This document shows, in pieces, positions 38,459 to 47,059 of a DNA stretch of 64,000 nucleotides. The DNA is from Kineococcus aurantiacus. GTDB taxonomy: Bacteria; Actinomycetota; Actinomycetes; Actinomycetales; Kineococcaceae. The notes below the pieces were generated by a model. It made no database searches, was not told the DNA's origin, and worked only from the letters and a program-made list of their open reading frames with translations. The DNA is taken from contig NZ_JACCBB010000002.1 in NCBI RefSeq assembly GCF_013409345.1, positions 1 to 64,000 on the forward strand. Reading direction: 5' to 3'. Each line of letters opens with the position of its first letter. Within the stretch, counting starts at the first letter, position 1. Position numbers and translations under genes: made by a program.

Positions 38459-39475
38459 TCAGCGACGGGCGAGCAGGCTGGAGGCCTCCTGGGCCGCGGG
38501 GGACTCCTTGTCCAGGTGCGCGAGCTGCTCGGGGATCGCGACCCCGCGCTTCCTCATCGCCCCGGCCCACAACCGGCCCGCGCGGTAGGACGAGCGCACC
38601 AGCGGGCCGGCCATGACGCCCGCGAAGCCCATCTCCTCGGCCGCCCGGCTGAACTCGACGAAGGCCTCGGGCTTGACCCACCGCTCCACCGGGTGGTGCC
38701 GCGACGTGGGGCGCAGGTACTGGGTGATCGTGATGATGTCGCAGCCGGCGTCGTGCAGGTCCTGCAGCGCGGCCAGGACCTCCTCGTCGGTCTCGCCCAT
38801 CCCCAGGATGAGGTTCGACTTCGTCACCAGGCCCGCGTCGCGGCCCTGCGTGATGACGTCCAGGGACCGCTCGTACCGGAACGCCGGCCGGATCGACTTG
38901 AAGATCCGCGGGACGGTCTCGACGTTGTGCGCGAAGACCTCCGGGGCGGCGTCGAAGACCTGCTGCAGCAGCTCGGGCCGGCCGTTGAAGTCCGGGACGA
39001 GGATCTCGACGCCGGTGTGGAAGTCGCCGTCGGAGTTCAGCGCGTGCGTCTGCCGGATCGTCTCGGCGTACAGCCACGCCCCGCCGTCGGCGAGGTCGTC
39101 ACGGGCGACGCCGGTGATGGTCGCGTAGCGCAGCCCCATCGTGCGGATGCTCTCGGCCACCCGGCGGGGCTCGTCGCGGTCCAGCGGCGACGGCTTGCCC
39201 GTGTCGATCTGGCAGAAGTCGCAGCGGCGCGTGCACTCGGAACCGCCGATGAGGAACGTGGCCTCGCGGTCCTCCCAGCACTCGTAGATGTTGGGGCAGC
39301 CGGCCTCCTCGCACACCGTGTGCAGGCCGCCGGACCTCACCAGGCCCTTGAGCTCGGTGTACTCCGGGCCGGTGCGCGCCTTGGTGCGGATCCAGTCGGG
39401 CTTGCGCTCGATCGGCGTCTCGGCGTTGCGCGCCTCGATGCGCAGCATGCGCCGGCCCTCCGGTGCGATCGTCAT
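38459..39475 (-). CDS. lipA: lipoyl synthase
   Basis: This 338-residue radical-SAM enzyme inserts two sulfurs into a protein-bound octanoyl group. Both iron-sulfur sites are present: the auxiliary-cluster cysteines in [12 protein letters not shown] and the radical-SAM motif [39 protein letters not shown] and the C-terminal RSSYRAG (the Ser ligand of the auxiliary cluster) are typical. ATG at 39475 has TAGGAA ahead. LipA is usually encoded next to lipB with housekeeping genes. A copy inside a catabolic operon suggests that it serves the stand-alone lipoyl protein made from the same message. Confidence 0.95.
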   Translation of the reverse strand: MTIAPEGRRMLRIEARNAETPIERKPDWIRTKARTGPEYTELKGLVRSGGLHTVCEEAGCPNIYECWEDREATFLIGGSECTRRCDFCQIDTGKPSPLDRDEPRRVAESIRTMGLRYATITGVARDDLADGGAWLYAETIRQTHALNSDGDFHTGVEILVPDFNGRPELLQQVFDAAPEVFAHNVETVPRIFKSIRPAFRYERSLDVITQGRDAGLVTKSNLILGMGETDEEVLAALQDLHDAGCDIITITQYLRPTSRHHPVERWVKPEAFVEFSRAAEEMGFAGVMAGPLVRSSYRAGRLWAGAMRKRGVAIPEQLAHLDKESPAAQEASSLLARR

Positions 39476-39510
39476 CCGTTCCTACCTCCGGTCCCGCGGT
39501 CGGTGTGGTC

Positions 39511-40938
39511 TCAGGCGTGACTGTGCAGTGGTTTCCCGGCCAGCGCCAGGTAGGTCTCCCCGAGCGCCTCGTTCTGCGTGGGGTGGGCGTGGACCAGTTG
39601 CGCGAGGCGCTGCACGTCGGGGCCGAGGTCAACGACCAGTTGCGCCTCCCCGGCCTGTTCGCTGATCCGCGCCCCCACCATGTGCAGGCCAAGGATCCTG
39701 CCCTCGCGCAACCGCACCGCCTTGACCAGCCCGGCGGTCTTGAGGACTTGGCTGCGCCCGTTCCCGCCCAGTTCGTAGGTGAGGGTGTCGATCTCCCCGG
39801 CCCCGAAGTGCTCGCGCGCCCGCTCCTCGCTCCACCCCACCGAGACGACCTCCGGGTCGGAGTAGACGACCCGCGGGATGCCGCTCTCGTCGATCACGGC
39901 CGGTTCGAGTCCGGCGATGTCCTCGGCGACGAAGATGCCCTGCTGGAAACCCCGGTGGGCCAGTTGCAGTCCGGCGACGACGTCGCCGGCGGCGTAGATC
40001 CGCGGGTTGCTCGTGCGCAGGCGGTCGTCCGTGCGGATGAACCCGCGCTCGGTCTGCACGCCCTGTTCCTCCAGACCCAGACCGGCAGTGCGGGGACCGC
40101 GTCCCACCGCCACCAGGAGAACCTCCCCGCGCAGTTCGGAACCGTCGGAGCAGACGACCCGCACGTCGTCCTGGGTCGGCTCCACTTCCGTGCAGCTCGT
40201 CCTCGTCTTGACCTTGATCCCCCGCCGCCGCAGCGCCTTCTCCAACGCGGCGGACACGGTGGCGTCGTCCTGGGGGAGCAGACGGGGCAGCGCCTCGACG
40301 AGAGTGACGGCCGTCCCGAAGGACCGCATGAGGCTGGCGAACTCCACCCCGATGGCTCCCCCGCCCAGGACGATCATCGAGGACGGCAGGGTCGGCAGCG
40401 CCAGCGCGTGCTCGCTGGTCAGGATGCGCCGGCCATCGACGGTGATGCCGGGCAGGCTTCGGCTCTGCGAGCCGGTCGCGACGACCACGTGCCGACCGCG
40501 GTAGCGCCGTCCCCCGGCCTCCACGCTGGGTCCGTCGACGAGGACGCCGTCGGCCGGCACCACCTCGATCCCCCGGCCCGCCACGAGGTGCTCCAAGCCC
40601 CGGGCCAGCCGGTGGACGACTCCGTCCTTGTAGGCGTGCAGCTTCGCGACGTCGACGTGACCGAAGTCGCTCACGACGCCGAAGGTCTCGGAGGTGCGCA
40701 CGGCGTCGGCGACCTCGGCGGCGTGCAACAGCGCCTTGGTGGGGATGCAGCCCGAGTGCAGGCAGGTGCCTCCCAGCCGGTCCCCCTCGACGAGGACGAC
40801 GCTGAGGCCGAGTTCGGCGCAGCGCAGGGCGCAGGCGTACCCCGCGCTGCCGCCCCCCAGGACGACGACGTCGTGCCCCCGGTCCTGCGCCGGGTCGGCC
40901 GCGACGGGCTGCTCCCGGATCGGTTCCTGCTCGGACAT
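39511..40938 (-). CDS. lpdA: dihydrolipoamide dehydrogenase (E3)
   Basis: This 475-residue flavoprotein reoxidises the lipoyl group and reduces NAD. It shows FAD binding in VVLGGGSAGYACALRCAELG and the redox disulfide in GGTCLHSGCIPTKALLHAAE. NAD binding is seen in IVLGGGAIGVEFASLMRSFG, and a second FAD motif in IYAAGDVVAGLQLAHRGFQQ. The catalytic His-Glu pair of the partner subunit is in HAHPTQNEALGE. It has the full family length. ATG at 40938 follows GGAGGACC. It lies between the permease and lipA in the 11-gene run and supplies the third component of the complex. Confidence 0.95.
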   Translation of the reverse strand: MSEQEPIREQPVAADPAQDRGHDVVVLGGGSAGYACALRCAELGLSVVLVEGDRLGGTCLHSGCIPTKALLHAAEVADAVRTSETFGVVSDFGHVDVAKLHAYKDGVVHRLARGLEHLVAGRGIEVVPADGVLVDGPSVEAGGRRYRGRHVVVATGSQSRSLPGITVDGRRILTSEHALALPTLPSSMIVLGGGAIGVEFASLMRSFGTAVTLVEALPRLLPQDDATVSAALEKALRRRGIKVKTRTSCTEVEPTQDDVRVVCSDGSELRGEVLLVAVGRGPRTAGLGLEEQGVQTERGFIRTDDRLRTSNPRIYAAGDVVAGLQLAHRGFQQGIFVAEDIAGLEPAVIDESGIPRVVYSDPEVVSVGWSEERAREHFGAGEIDTLTYELGGNGRSQVLKTAGLVKAVRLREGRILGLHMVGARISEQAGEAQLVVDLGPDVQRLAQLVHAHPTQNEALGETYLALAGKPLHSHA

Positions 40939-40999
40939 GCGAGGTCCTCCTACCTGGGTTGCGACGCTGTTGACTGACCCTGCGGACGGGTGGGCGGTG

Positions 41000-42013
41000 C
41001 TACTTCACGACCGCCGCGCTGCGCCGGTCGAAGGTCAAGAGCACGGCGAGGATGACGACGAAACCCTGGACGATCTGCTGAGCCGCGGGGGCCAGGCCGA
41101 TGATGAGCATGCCGTTGGTGAGTTCGACGAGGATGAGGGTCCCGATGAGACCGCGGGCCGCACCGCCTTGGCCCCCCGACAACGGGGTGCCACCCATGAC
41201 GATCGCCGCGATCGACGGCAGGAGGTAGCCGTTGCCGATGTCCGGGGTGGCGGCCGTGGTGGAGAAGAGGACGAGGATCCCGGCCAGGGCGCAGCACAGG
41301 CCGCTGACGGCGAACCCGATGCTCTTGACGCGCCGGATGTTGACCCCTACGACGTTGGCCGAGCGCTCGTTGCCCCCGACGGCGTAGATGAAGCGGCCGG
41401 TCGCCGTCCGGCGCAGCACCACGATGACGAGCCCCCACAGGATCAGCGCGTAGATCAGGGGCAGCGGGATGACGCCGCCCACGCTCTGGCGGAAGGAGGC
41501 GTCCAGCGGACCGCTGGGCAGGGTGACGGGGAACCCTCCCGACAGCAGCAGCGCGACGCCCCCGAGGGCGAAGGACGTACCCAACGTCACCAGGAACGAC
41601 GGGAGTCTCAGGTAAGAGACGATCAACCCGTTCAGGGCCCCGAGCAGCAGGCCCAGGGGCAGCGCGAGCGCGACGGACCACTGGCCGAAGTGCTGCGCGA
41701 AGAGCCCGGCGCATACGGCCGTCACGGACAGCAGCGCCCCCACGGACAGGTCGATGCAGCCCATGAGGATCGGGGCCGTGCCCGCGGCGACGACGAGCAG
41801 GAGCACCGAGGTCTGCCGCAGCATGCTGTCGATGTTGCGGGGGGACAGGTACTGCGGGTTCATGATCGTGAAGATGATGGGCAGGATGACCAGAGCGGCG
41901 ACCAGCAGGGCCATCTGCACGCGGTCCCGGTTGCGCCGGGCGTCGGCGCTCCTGCCGCGTCGGGTGGAGGGGGTGGCCGTCGGTGGGACGGTGGGGGCGG
42001 TGGGGGTACTCAC
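41000..42013 (-). CDS. sugar ABC transporter permease, RbsC type
   Basis: This inner-membrane subunit of a CUT2 importer has 337 residues from the chosen start and about 8-10 hydrophobic segments. Family marks are TAPILMGCIDLSVGALLSVT, LRLPSFLVTLGTSFALGGVA and GGNERSANVVGVNIRRVK. The proline- and threonine-rich N terminus is cytoplasmic. GTG at 42013 has GAGGGAG at good spacing. An alternative GTG at 42046 overlaps the stop of the ATPase gene by four bases but has no ribosome site. It forms the transporter with the two preceding genes. Confidence 0.93.
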   Translation of the reverse strand: MSTPTAPTVPPTATPSTRRGRSADARRNRDRVQMALLVAALVILPIIFTIMNPQYLSPRNIDSMLRQTSVLLLVVAAGTAPILMGCIDLSVGALLSVTAVCAGLFAQHFGQWSVALALPLGLLLGALNGLIVSYLRLPSFLVTLGTSFALGGVALLLSGGFPVTLPSGPLDASFRQSVGGVIPLPLIYALILWGLVIVVLRRTATGRFIYAVGGNERSANVVGVNIRRVKSIGFAVSGLCCALAGILVLFSTTAATPDIGNGYLLPSIAAIVMGGTPLSGGQGGAARGLIGTLILVELTNGMLIIGLAPAAQQIVQGFVVILAVLLTFDRRSAAVVK

Positions 42014-42042
42014 GGTGTCTCCCTCGCTGGGCTCGGAGCTGT

Positions 42043-43551
42043 TCACACCAGTTCGCTGAGGTTGGGGTTCTGGCCGTTGCGGCAGTCGAAGACCGCCCGC
42101 ACGGCTCCATCGCGCAGCACGACCATGCGGTCGCAGATTGGCAGCAGTTCCTCGGGTTCGTCGCTGGCGATGACGACGGCGGTCCCGCGACCGGACGCCT
42201 CCACGACGAGCCGGTAGATCTCCGACTTGGCGTGCACGTCGATCCCCCGGGTTGGCTTGTCGAGGACCACGACACGGGCGTGGTCGGACAGCACGCGGGC
42301 GACCAGCAGCTTCTGCTGGTTACCGCCCGACAAGGACCCGGCCTGCTGCTCCAGGGAGGCCACCTTGACGCTATACCGCTCGACCAGCTCCTGCGCGAAC
42401 GACACCTCCGCCCGGGGACGGCGGGCCAGGTCGCCGCGACCCTCGACGGCGATGGCCTCGGCGGTGAGGTTGGTCCGGACCGGGTGCATGAGCGCCAGCC
42501 CCTCCCCGCCCCGGTCGGCCGGGACGAAGCGGATGCCGGCGGCCAGGTGGGCGCGGACGTCGTGGCGCAGCCGGTGCTGCCCCACCGAGATCGTGCCCCC
42601 GTCGGCGTGGTCCAGGCCGGCGATGCAGCGGACGATGTCGGACTTCTCCTCCGACTCCCCGACCAAAGCCACCACCTCCCCGGCGTGAACGGTGACGTCG
42701 AAGGCCTCGCTGAGGGAGGGCAGGTCGAGGTCGCGGACCTCCAGGACGGGTTCGCCGTCGGGGCGGTCAGTCAGGCGGGTGTACGTGTTGACGCGCGCCT
42801 CCCCGACCATGAGTTCGGCCAGCTCCTCCGGAGTGGTCGTGGCCGGGTCCGGTTCGCCCACGTCGACCCCCTCGCGCAGGACGAGGACCCGGTCGCTCCA
42901 GTCGAGCAGTTCGCTGCCGCGGTGGGTCGTGAGGATCACGCCCATCCGGTGCCGCATCGCGTTGACCCGGCTTTCCAGGAAGTCGACCTGGGACTGGGTC
43001 AGCCCGCTGGTGGGCTCGTCGAGCAACAGGACAGGCGTCTCGAAACCCCTCAGGTGCGCCATGTACAACGCCTTGGCGATCTCCACGAGCTGCTTCTCGG
43101 CCATGGAGAGGTCACCGACCCGGCGGCGCGGCTCGATGTCGGTCAGCGCGATGGACGCCAAGAACTCCGCCACCCGCGTGCGGGCCACGCTGGGCAGTAG
43201 GAAACCTGCCCGGCGCACGTACCGCTCCGACCCGAGGGTGATGTTCTCGGCGACGGTGAGGTTGTCGATGACCGACAGTTCCTGGTAGATCCGGAACACC
43301 CCGGTGGCGGTGGCGTCTCCGTAACCCCGGGGGGCGTAGGAACGGCCGCAGATCCGCATCTGGCCCGTGTCGGGGGCGAAGACCCCCGACAGCAGGTTCA
43401 GCAGGGTCGACTTGCCCGCCCCGTTGTGACCGGCCAACCCGAGGACCTGGCCCACCTGGAGGCTGAAGGAGATACCACTGAGGGCGGGCACCCCGTTGAA
43501 CGACTTTCCCAGCCCCTCGACCTCCAGGAGCGGGGGTTCGGCCGACGGCAT
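42043..43551 (-). CDS. sugar ABC transporter ATP-binding protein, RbsA type (two ATPase domains)
   Basis: This 502-residue protein has two fused ATPase halves. The first half has Walker A GHNGAGKST, signature LSMAEKQLVEIAKAL and Walker B VLLLDEPTSGL. The second half has a degenerate Walker A (GESEEKSD) but a good signature LSGGNQQKLLVARVL and VVVLDKPTRGIDV. A defective second Walker A is normal for RbsA proteins. ATG at 43551 overlaps the binding-protein stop by one base (TGATG), and the gene ends at the permease, so SBP, ATPase and permease are coupled. It powers import for the downstream pathway. Confidence 0.94.
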   Translation of the reverse strand: MPSAEPPLLEVEGLGKSFNGVPALSGISFSLQVGQVLGLAGHNGAGKSTLLNLLSGVFAPDTGQMRICGRSYAPRGYGDATATGVFRIYQELSVIDNLTVAENITLGSERYVRRAGFLLPSVARTRVAEFLASIALTDIEPRRRVGDLSMAEKQLVEIAKALYMAHLRGFETPVLLLDEPTSGLTQSQVDFLESRVNAMRHRMGVILTTHRGSELLDWSDRVLVLREGVDVGEPDPATTTPEELAELMVGEARVNTYTRLTDRPDGEPVLEVRDLDLPSLSEAFDVTVHAGEVVALVGESEEKSDIVRCIAGLDHADGGTISVGQHRLRHDVRAHLAAGIRFVPADRGGEGLALMHPVRTNLTAEAIAVEGRGDLARRPRAEVSFAQELVERYSVKVASLEQQAGSLSGGNQQKLLVARVLSDHARVVVLDKPTRGIDVHAKSEIYRLVVEASGRGTAVVIASDEPEELLPICDRMVVLRDGAVRAVFDCRNGQNPNLSELV

Positions 43552-44918
43552 CAGGCGTCGTAGCTGATGCCGAACACGGTCTTGCCCGTGCTCGTCAGCT
43601 TGATCGCCGCTGCGTAGGGGTTCTTCCTGACGTGCTGCTGGTACTCGGCCCCGATCGACTGGACCTTGCCAGCGTCCAAAGACTTCTGCAGGGCGTCGGG
43701 GAAGGAGTAGTCCGCGGGTTTGGGGGCCTTCAGATCCTGCTCGAAGAACGGGACCGGGTCGATGGGCGCGATGGCGACCTGCGAGTCCCAGGCGTCTGGG
43801 TTCAAATGGCGCGACATCGCCTTCCAGTCGAAGCCGGTCGACCCTTGGTTGGTGATCCGCTTGTACTCCTTCGCAGCATCCGGCGTGTCGATCACCAGGG
43901 AGTCCTGGAAGATCATCTCCTCGACCGGGTCGTGAGGCACGCCGTTCATGGCGTCGTAGTTGCGGACCACGCCGTAACCGCCCAGCCAGATGCCGAAGAT
44001 CGATTGGCAGGCCACCACATTCGGGCCCGAGATCAGCTTGTCGAGCATGACGGCGATCTCGTCGGTGCCGCCGACCTTGATGTGCGTGTTGCCGGCCTCC
44101 TCCAGCACCGACACCGCACCCAGCGCGGAGGAGGAGTTGTGCGATATGATGGCGTCGATGTTGTCGTACTTCGACATCCACGCCTGGACCACCGGCCGGG
44201 TGTCCTGGCCGTTCTCGTTGCCGTTCTGCCGGTCGAGCACCTTGATGCCTGGGTAGGCGGCGACGGCCTGGTCGAATCCGCTCTCGCGCAGCAGGCTGGT
44301 TCGGTTCGTGGGGGCGCCCTGCAGGTACAGGACGTTGCCGGAGCCCCCGATGGCCTCGAAGACCGCCTCGCTCATCGCCTTCTGCCCCAGCACCTCGCGG
44401 GGGGTGAAGAGCGTGACGTAATCGTTGCCGTAGATCGTCTCGGCGGGCACCATCCACGCCGTGGCGGCGAAGGCCGTCACCAGCTTGATGTCCTGCCCGG
44501 ACAGACTCTGCCCCATCTGGCGGACGGCGTCGTTGTTGATGGGGAACGTGACGACCTGGCCGACGCCGGCGGTGCTGGCCGAGCGCAGCTGCTCGATCTG
44601 GGTGGCCGAGGACCCGTTGTAGCTCTGCATGCGGTAGGTGAGTCCCAGCGCCTCGGCCGCCTCGGAGCCACCGGCCTGCCACAGGGTGAAGTACTCGTTG
44701 GTGGTGGTGGGCACCGAGGCCAGGACGACCTTGGCGTCCCCGGCGGGTGCGCCTCCGGCGGTGCCGCTGCCGGCCGGGTCGCTGCAGCTGGCCAGCGCCA
44801 CCCCCGCGGGCAGGCTCAGGGCGCCCAGGCCCATCCCCTTCAGGAGGGAGCGGCGCGGCACCCCGCCGGAACCGGACGCGCTGCAGGAGGCCTGACCGGA
44901 TTTGCGAAGACTCGTCAT
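43551..44918 (-). CDS. sugar-binding lipoprotein with twin-arginine signal (RbsB-type importer)
   Basis: This 455-residue protein is longer than typical RbsB. Its leader carries PRRSLLKGMGLGALSLPAGV, then LASC, so a twin-arginine lipoprotein is expected. The mature part begins VVLASVPTTTNEYFTLWQAG and shows DAIISHNSSSALGAVSVLEE and IKVGGTDEIAVMLDKLISGP. These are periplasmic-binding type I features. ATG at 44918 has AGAGGAA ahead. It binds the substrate of the 11-gene pathway outside the membrane. The C-terminal 100 residues (FDWKAMSRHLNPDAWDSQ onward) are not usual for simple ribose binders and suggest another ligand. Confidence 0.92.
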   Translation of the reverse strand: MTSLRKSGQASCSASGSGGVPRRSLLKGMGLGALSLPAGVALASCSDPAGSGTAGGAPAGDAKVVLASVPTTTNEYFTLWQAGGSEAAEALGLTYRMQSYNGSSATQIEQLRSASTAGVGQVVTFPINNDAVRQMGQSLSGQDIKLVTAFAATAWMVPAETIYGNDYVTLFTPREVLGQKAMSEAVFEAIGGSGNVLYLQGAPTNRTSLLRESGFDQAVAAYPGIKVLDRQNGNENGQDTRPVVQAWMSKYDNIDAIISHNSSSALGAVSVLEEAGNTHIKVGGTDEIAVMLDKLISGPNVVACQSIFGIWLGGYGVVRNYDAMNGVPHDPVEEMIFQDSLVIDTPDAAKEYKRITNQGSTGFDWKAMSRHLNPDAWDSQVAIAPIDPVPFFEQDLKAPKPADYSFPDALQKSLDAGKVQSIGAEYQQHVRKNPYAAAIKLTSTGKTVFGISYDA

Positions 44919-44965
44919 TGAAGTTCCTCTATATCGGTGGGCGGATGACGGCGGGCCGGGGAGGG

Positions 44966-46531
44966 CTAGTTCGTCGTGGTGCGGACCAGCGCCTGCAGAT
45001 CCTGGAAGCTGCCCGAGAGCTGGGAGTAGACCTTCTTGTACAGCTGGAAGTACTCGGCGTAGAGGGCGTGCGTCTGCGGGTCGGGTTCGAGGTGCTCGAT
45101 GTAGACGGCCCCCCGCCGGGCGACGGAGAAGTCGGGGAAGACGCCGGTGCCCACCCCGGCCAGGATCGCGTTCCCCAGGGGGGCGCCCGTCCGGTTCTTC
45201 ACCAGCGCCGTCGGCACGCCGAACACGTCGGTGATGATGCGCCGCCAGACCTCGCTCTTGGCCCCGCCCTCGTTGAAGATCAGCGGGTGGTTCATGCTCA
45301 GGCCGCTGCGGGTCAGGACGGTGAGGGAGTCCAAGAGGGCGTAGGCGACCCCCTCCAGGAAAGCCCGGAAGATGTGCCCGCGCTCGTGGTGCAGCGACAA
45401 CCCGAACACGACACCGCGGGCCGCGGTGTCCCAGATCGGGGAGCGCTCCCCCATCAGGTAGGGCAGCACGATGAGGCCCTCGCTGCCCGGCGGGATGTCC
45501 CGGGCCTGGAGGGTGATCACGTCGTAGGAGCTGACGTGCAACTGCCGCGCGACGTCGACCTCGGTGGCTGCGAAGGTGTCGCGCAGGAAGCGCAGGGCCT
45601 GTCCCCCCGTGGTGGTGACGGCGACCGCGGAGTAGGTGTCCTGCGGCGAGGTCGTGTAGGGGATGTTGACCATGCGCAACCCGTCGGGCGAGGACAGGTA
45701 GTCGACGTTGCGGTGCACGACTCCCAGCACCCCGCTGGTGCCTAGGTTCAGCTGCATGTCGCCGGGTTCGACGGCCCCGCCGGCGATCCAGCCGGCATTG
45801 CAGTCGACCTGACCGGCGACCACGACCGTCCCCGGGTGCAGCCCCGTCGCGGCCGCCGCCGCCGCGGTGACGGACCCGACGACGTCCGTGGGGTCGTGGA
45901 CGTCCGGCAGGAACTGGGGATCGATGTCGAGCTTGTTGAGGATGTCGTGGCGGAAGGTACCGCCCCGGATGTCGTAGGCGACGCCGTAGAACACCGCCGA
46001 ACTGCGGTTCACCACGAACTGCCTGGTCAGGCGGGAGACGATGAACCCCTCGATCGTCAGCGCCTTGTGCACTCGGCGATAGGTGTCGGGACGGTTGCGC
46101 TGGAACCAGAACAGATTCACGAGGCTGGGGTGGTCCTCGATGCGGTTGGCGGTGACCGCGTCGAGCGTGGGCTCGCCGATGAGATCGCGGATGATGTCGA
46201 CCTCGGCGGTGGCACGGCGGTCCATGAGGTTCAGCGCCGGGGCCACGGGGTCGCCGTGTGTGTCGACGAGGACCATGGAGGGCACGGCGCTGGACACGCC
46301 CACCCCGGCGATGTCCTGGGGCAGGCAGGAGGCCTCCCGCAGGACCTGCTCGGTGAGTTCGCAGGTGACGCGCCAGTACGTCTCCGGGTCGTGCTCGGAC
46401 CAACCCGGGTGGGGGTGCTGGATCGCGTATTCGCGGAAGGCGTAGCTCAGCACCTTGCCCTGGTCGTCGATGACACAGGCCTTGGCACCGCCGGTGCCGA
46501 AGTCCATGCCGAGCAGGTGTGGGGCTGCCAT
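44966..46531 (-). CDS. FGGY-family carbohydrate kinase (xylulokinase-like)
   Basis: This 521-residue kinase phosphorylates a sugar or ketose with ATP. The N-terminal phosphate loop is GMDFGTGGAKACVIDDQGKV. The catalytic-base region is VVVAGQVDCNAGWIAGGAVE, with the Asp expected in FGGY kinases. NLGTSGVLGVV binds ATP phosphates, and GERSPIWDTAARGVVFGLSL matches the FGGY signature area. ATG at 46531 follows GAGGAGA. It lies between the lipoyl-domain gene and the importer. Phosphorylation ahead of aldolase-type cleavage is the expected role. Whether C1 or C5 is modified cannot be read from the sequence. Confidence 0.92.
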   Translation of the reverse strand: MAAPHLLGMDFGTGGAKACVIDDQGKVLSYAFREYAIQHPHPGWSEHDPETYWRVTCELTEQVLREASCLPQDIAGVGVSSAVPSMVLVDTHGDPVAPALNLMDRRATAEVDIIRDLIGEPTLDAVTANRIEDHPSLVNLFWFQRNRPDTYRRVHKALTIEGFIVSRLTRQFVVNRSSAVFYGVAYDIRGGTFRHDILNKLDIDPQFLPDVHDPTDVVGSVTAAAAAATGLHPGTVVVAGQVDCNAGWIAGGAVEPGDMQLNLGTSGVLGVVHRNVDYLSSPDGLRMVNIPYTTSPQDTYSAVAVTTTGGQALRFLRDTFAATEVDVARQLHVSSYDVITLQARDIPPGSEGLIVLPYLMGERSPIWDTAARGVVFGLSLHHERGHIFRAFLEGVAYALLDSLTVLTRSGLSMNHPLIFNEGGAKSEVWRRIITDVFGVPTALVKNRTGAPLGNAILAGVGTGVFPDFSVARRGAVYIEHLEPDPQTHALYAEYFQLYKKVYSQLSGSFQDLQALVRTTTN

Positions 46532-46766
46532 GAGGCTCTCCTCATCGAGTGCGTGGTGGCACGTGGGTGGAACAGCTGTCGGGTGCCTGGCGTTGCCCGG
46601 GCGCCGCCGGCCGGTCTGGGCGGCGGCGACGTCGGGCTGTGGGCCCGGCAGCTCCGCCGGGTGGTGCGCTGGCCGCCGTGACGCGCGGACGTGACGTGAC
46701 GACGGCGGCCGCCCCGCCGGACCATCGAGAGGGCACCGGGCCCCCCTCACGTCCGGCGATTCCTCC

Positions 46767-47024
46767 TCAGGAAGGGACGTCGTCGCCGGCTTCGCCGACG
46801 TAGGCGATGACGGTACCCGATTCGACCTCGCTGCCGGCGGGGAACACCTGTTTGAGCAGAACCCCTTCGGCGACGCTCTCGACCTCGAGCTCGGTCTTGT
46901 CGGTCTCGACGCTCAGCAACGGGTCGCCCATCTCGACCGACGCGCCCTCCTCGACCAGCCAGGCGGCGATGGTGCCGCCGCTGACGGTCTGTCCCAACTC
47001 CGGCATGATGATCGCCTCGGCCAT
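46767..47024 (-). CDS. stand-alone lipoyl-domain protein (E2 swinging arm)
   Basis: This 85-residue protein is a single biotinyl/lipoyl hammerhead domain. It begins AEAIIMPELGQTVSGGTIAA, and the modified lysine is in SVETDKTELEVESVAEG. It ends GTVIAYVGEAGDDVPS with no linker or catalytic domain. In ordinary complexes this domain is the N terminus of E2. Here the catalytic part is a separate gene at 37661-38410, some 8 kb further along the run. It starts at ATG 47024 behind GAGAGGAA, 35 bases after the E1 stop. A gap of 235 bases to the FGGY kinase has no gene. Confidence 0.93.
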   Translation of the reverse strand: MAEAIIMPELGQTVSGGTIAAWLVEEGASVEMGDPLLSVETDKTELEVESVAEGVLLKQVFPAGSEVESGTVIAYVGEAGDDVPS

Positions 47025-47059
47025 GATGCGGTTCCTCTCCTCGGTGCGACGAATCGGGT

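Noticed and set aside
40694-42217. Long plus-strand frame rich in Asp, Gln and His over the E3 and permease genes
   Set aside because: It is antisense to clearly recognisable E3 and RbsC-type proteins, and its composition is that of a complementary-strand shadow.
46531-46767. Possible extra small gene between the lipoyl protein and the FGGY kinase
   Set aside because: The 235-base gap has only shadow-like frames without ribosome sites. It more likely holds a processing or regulatory segment, which I could not define.
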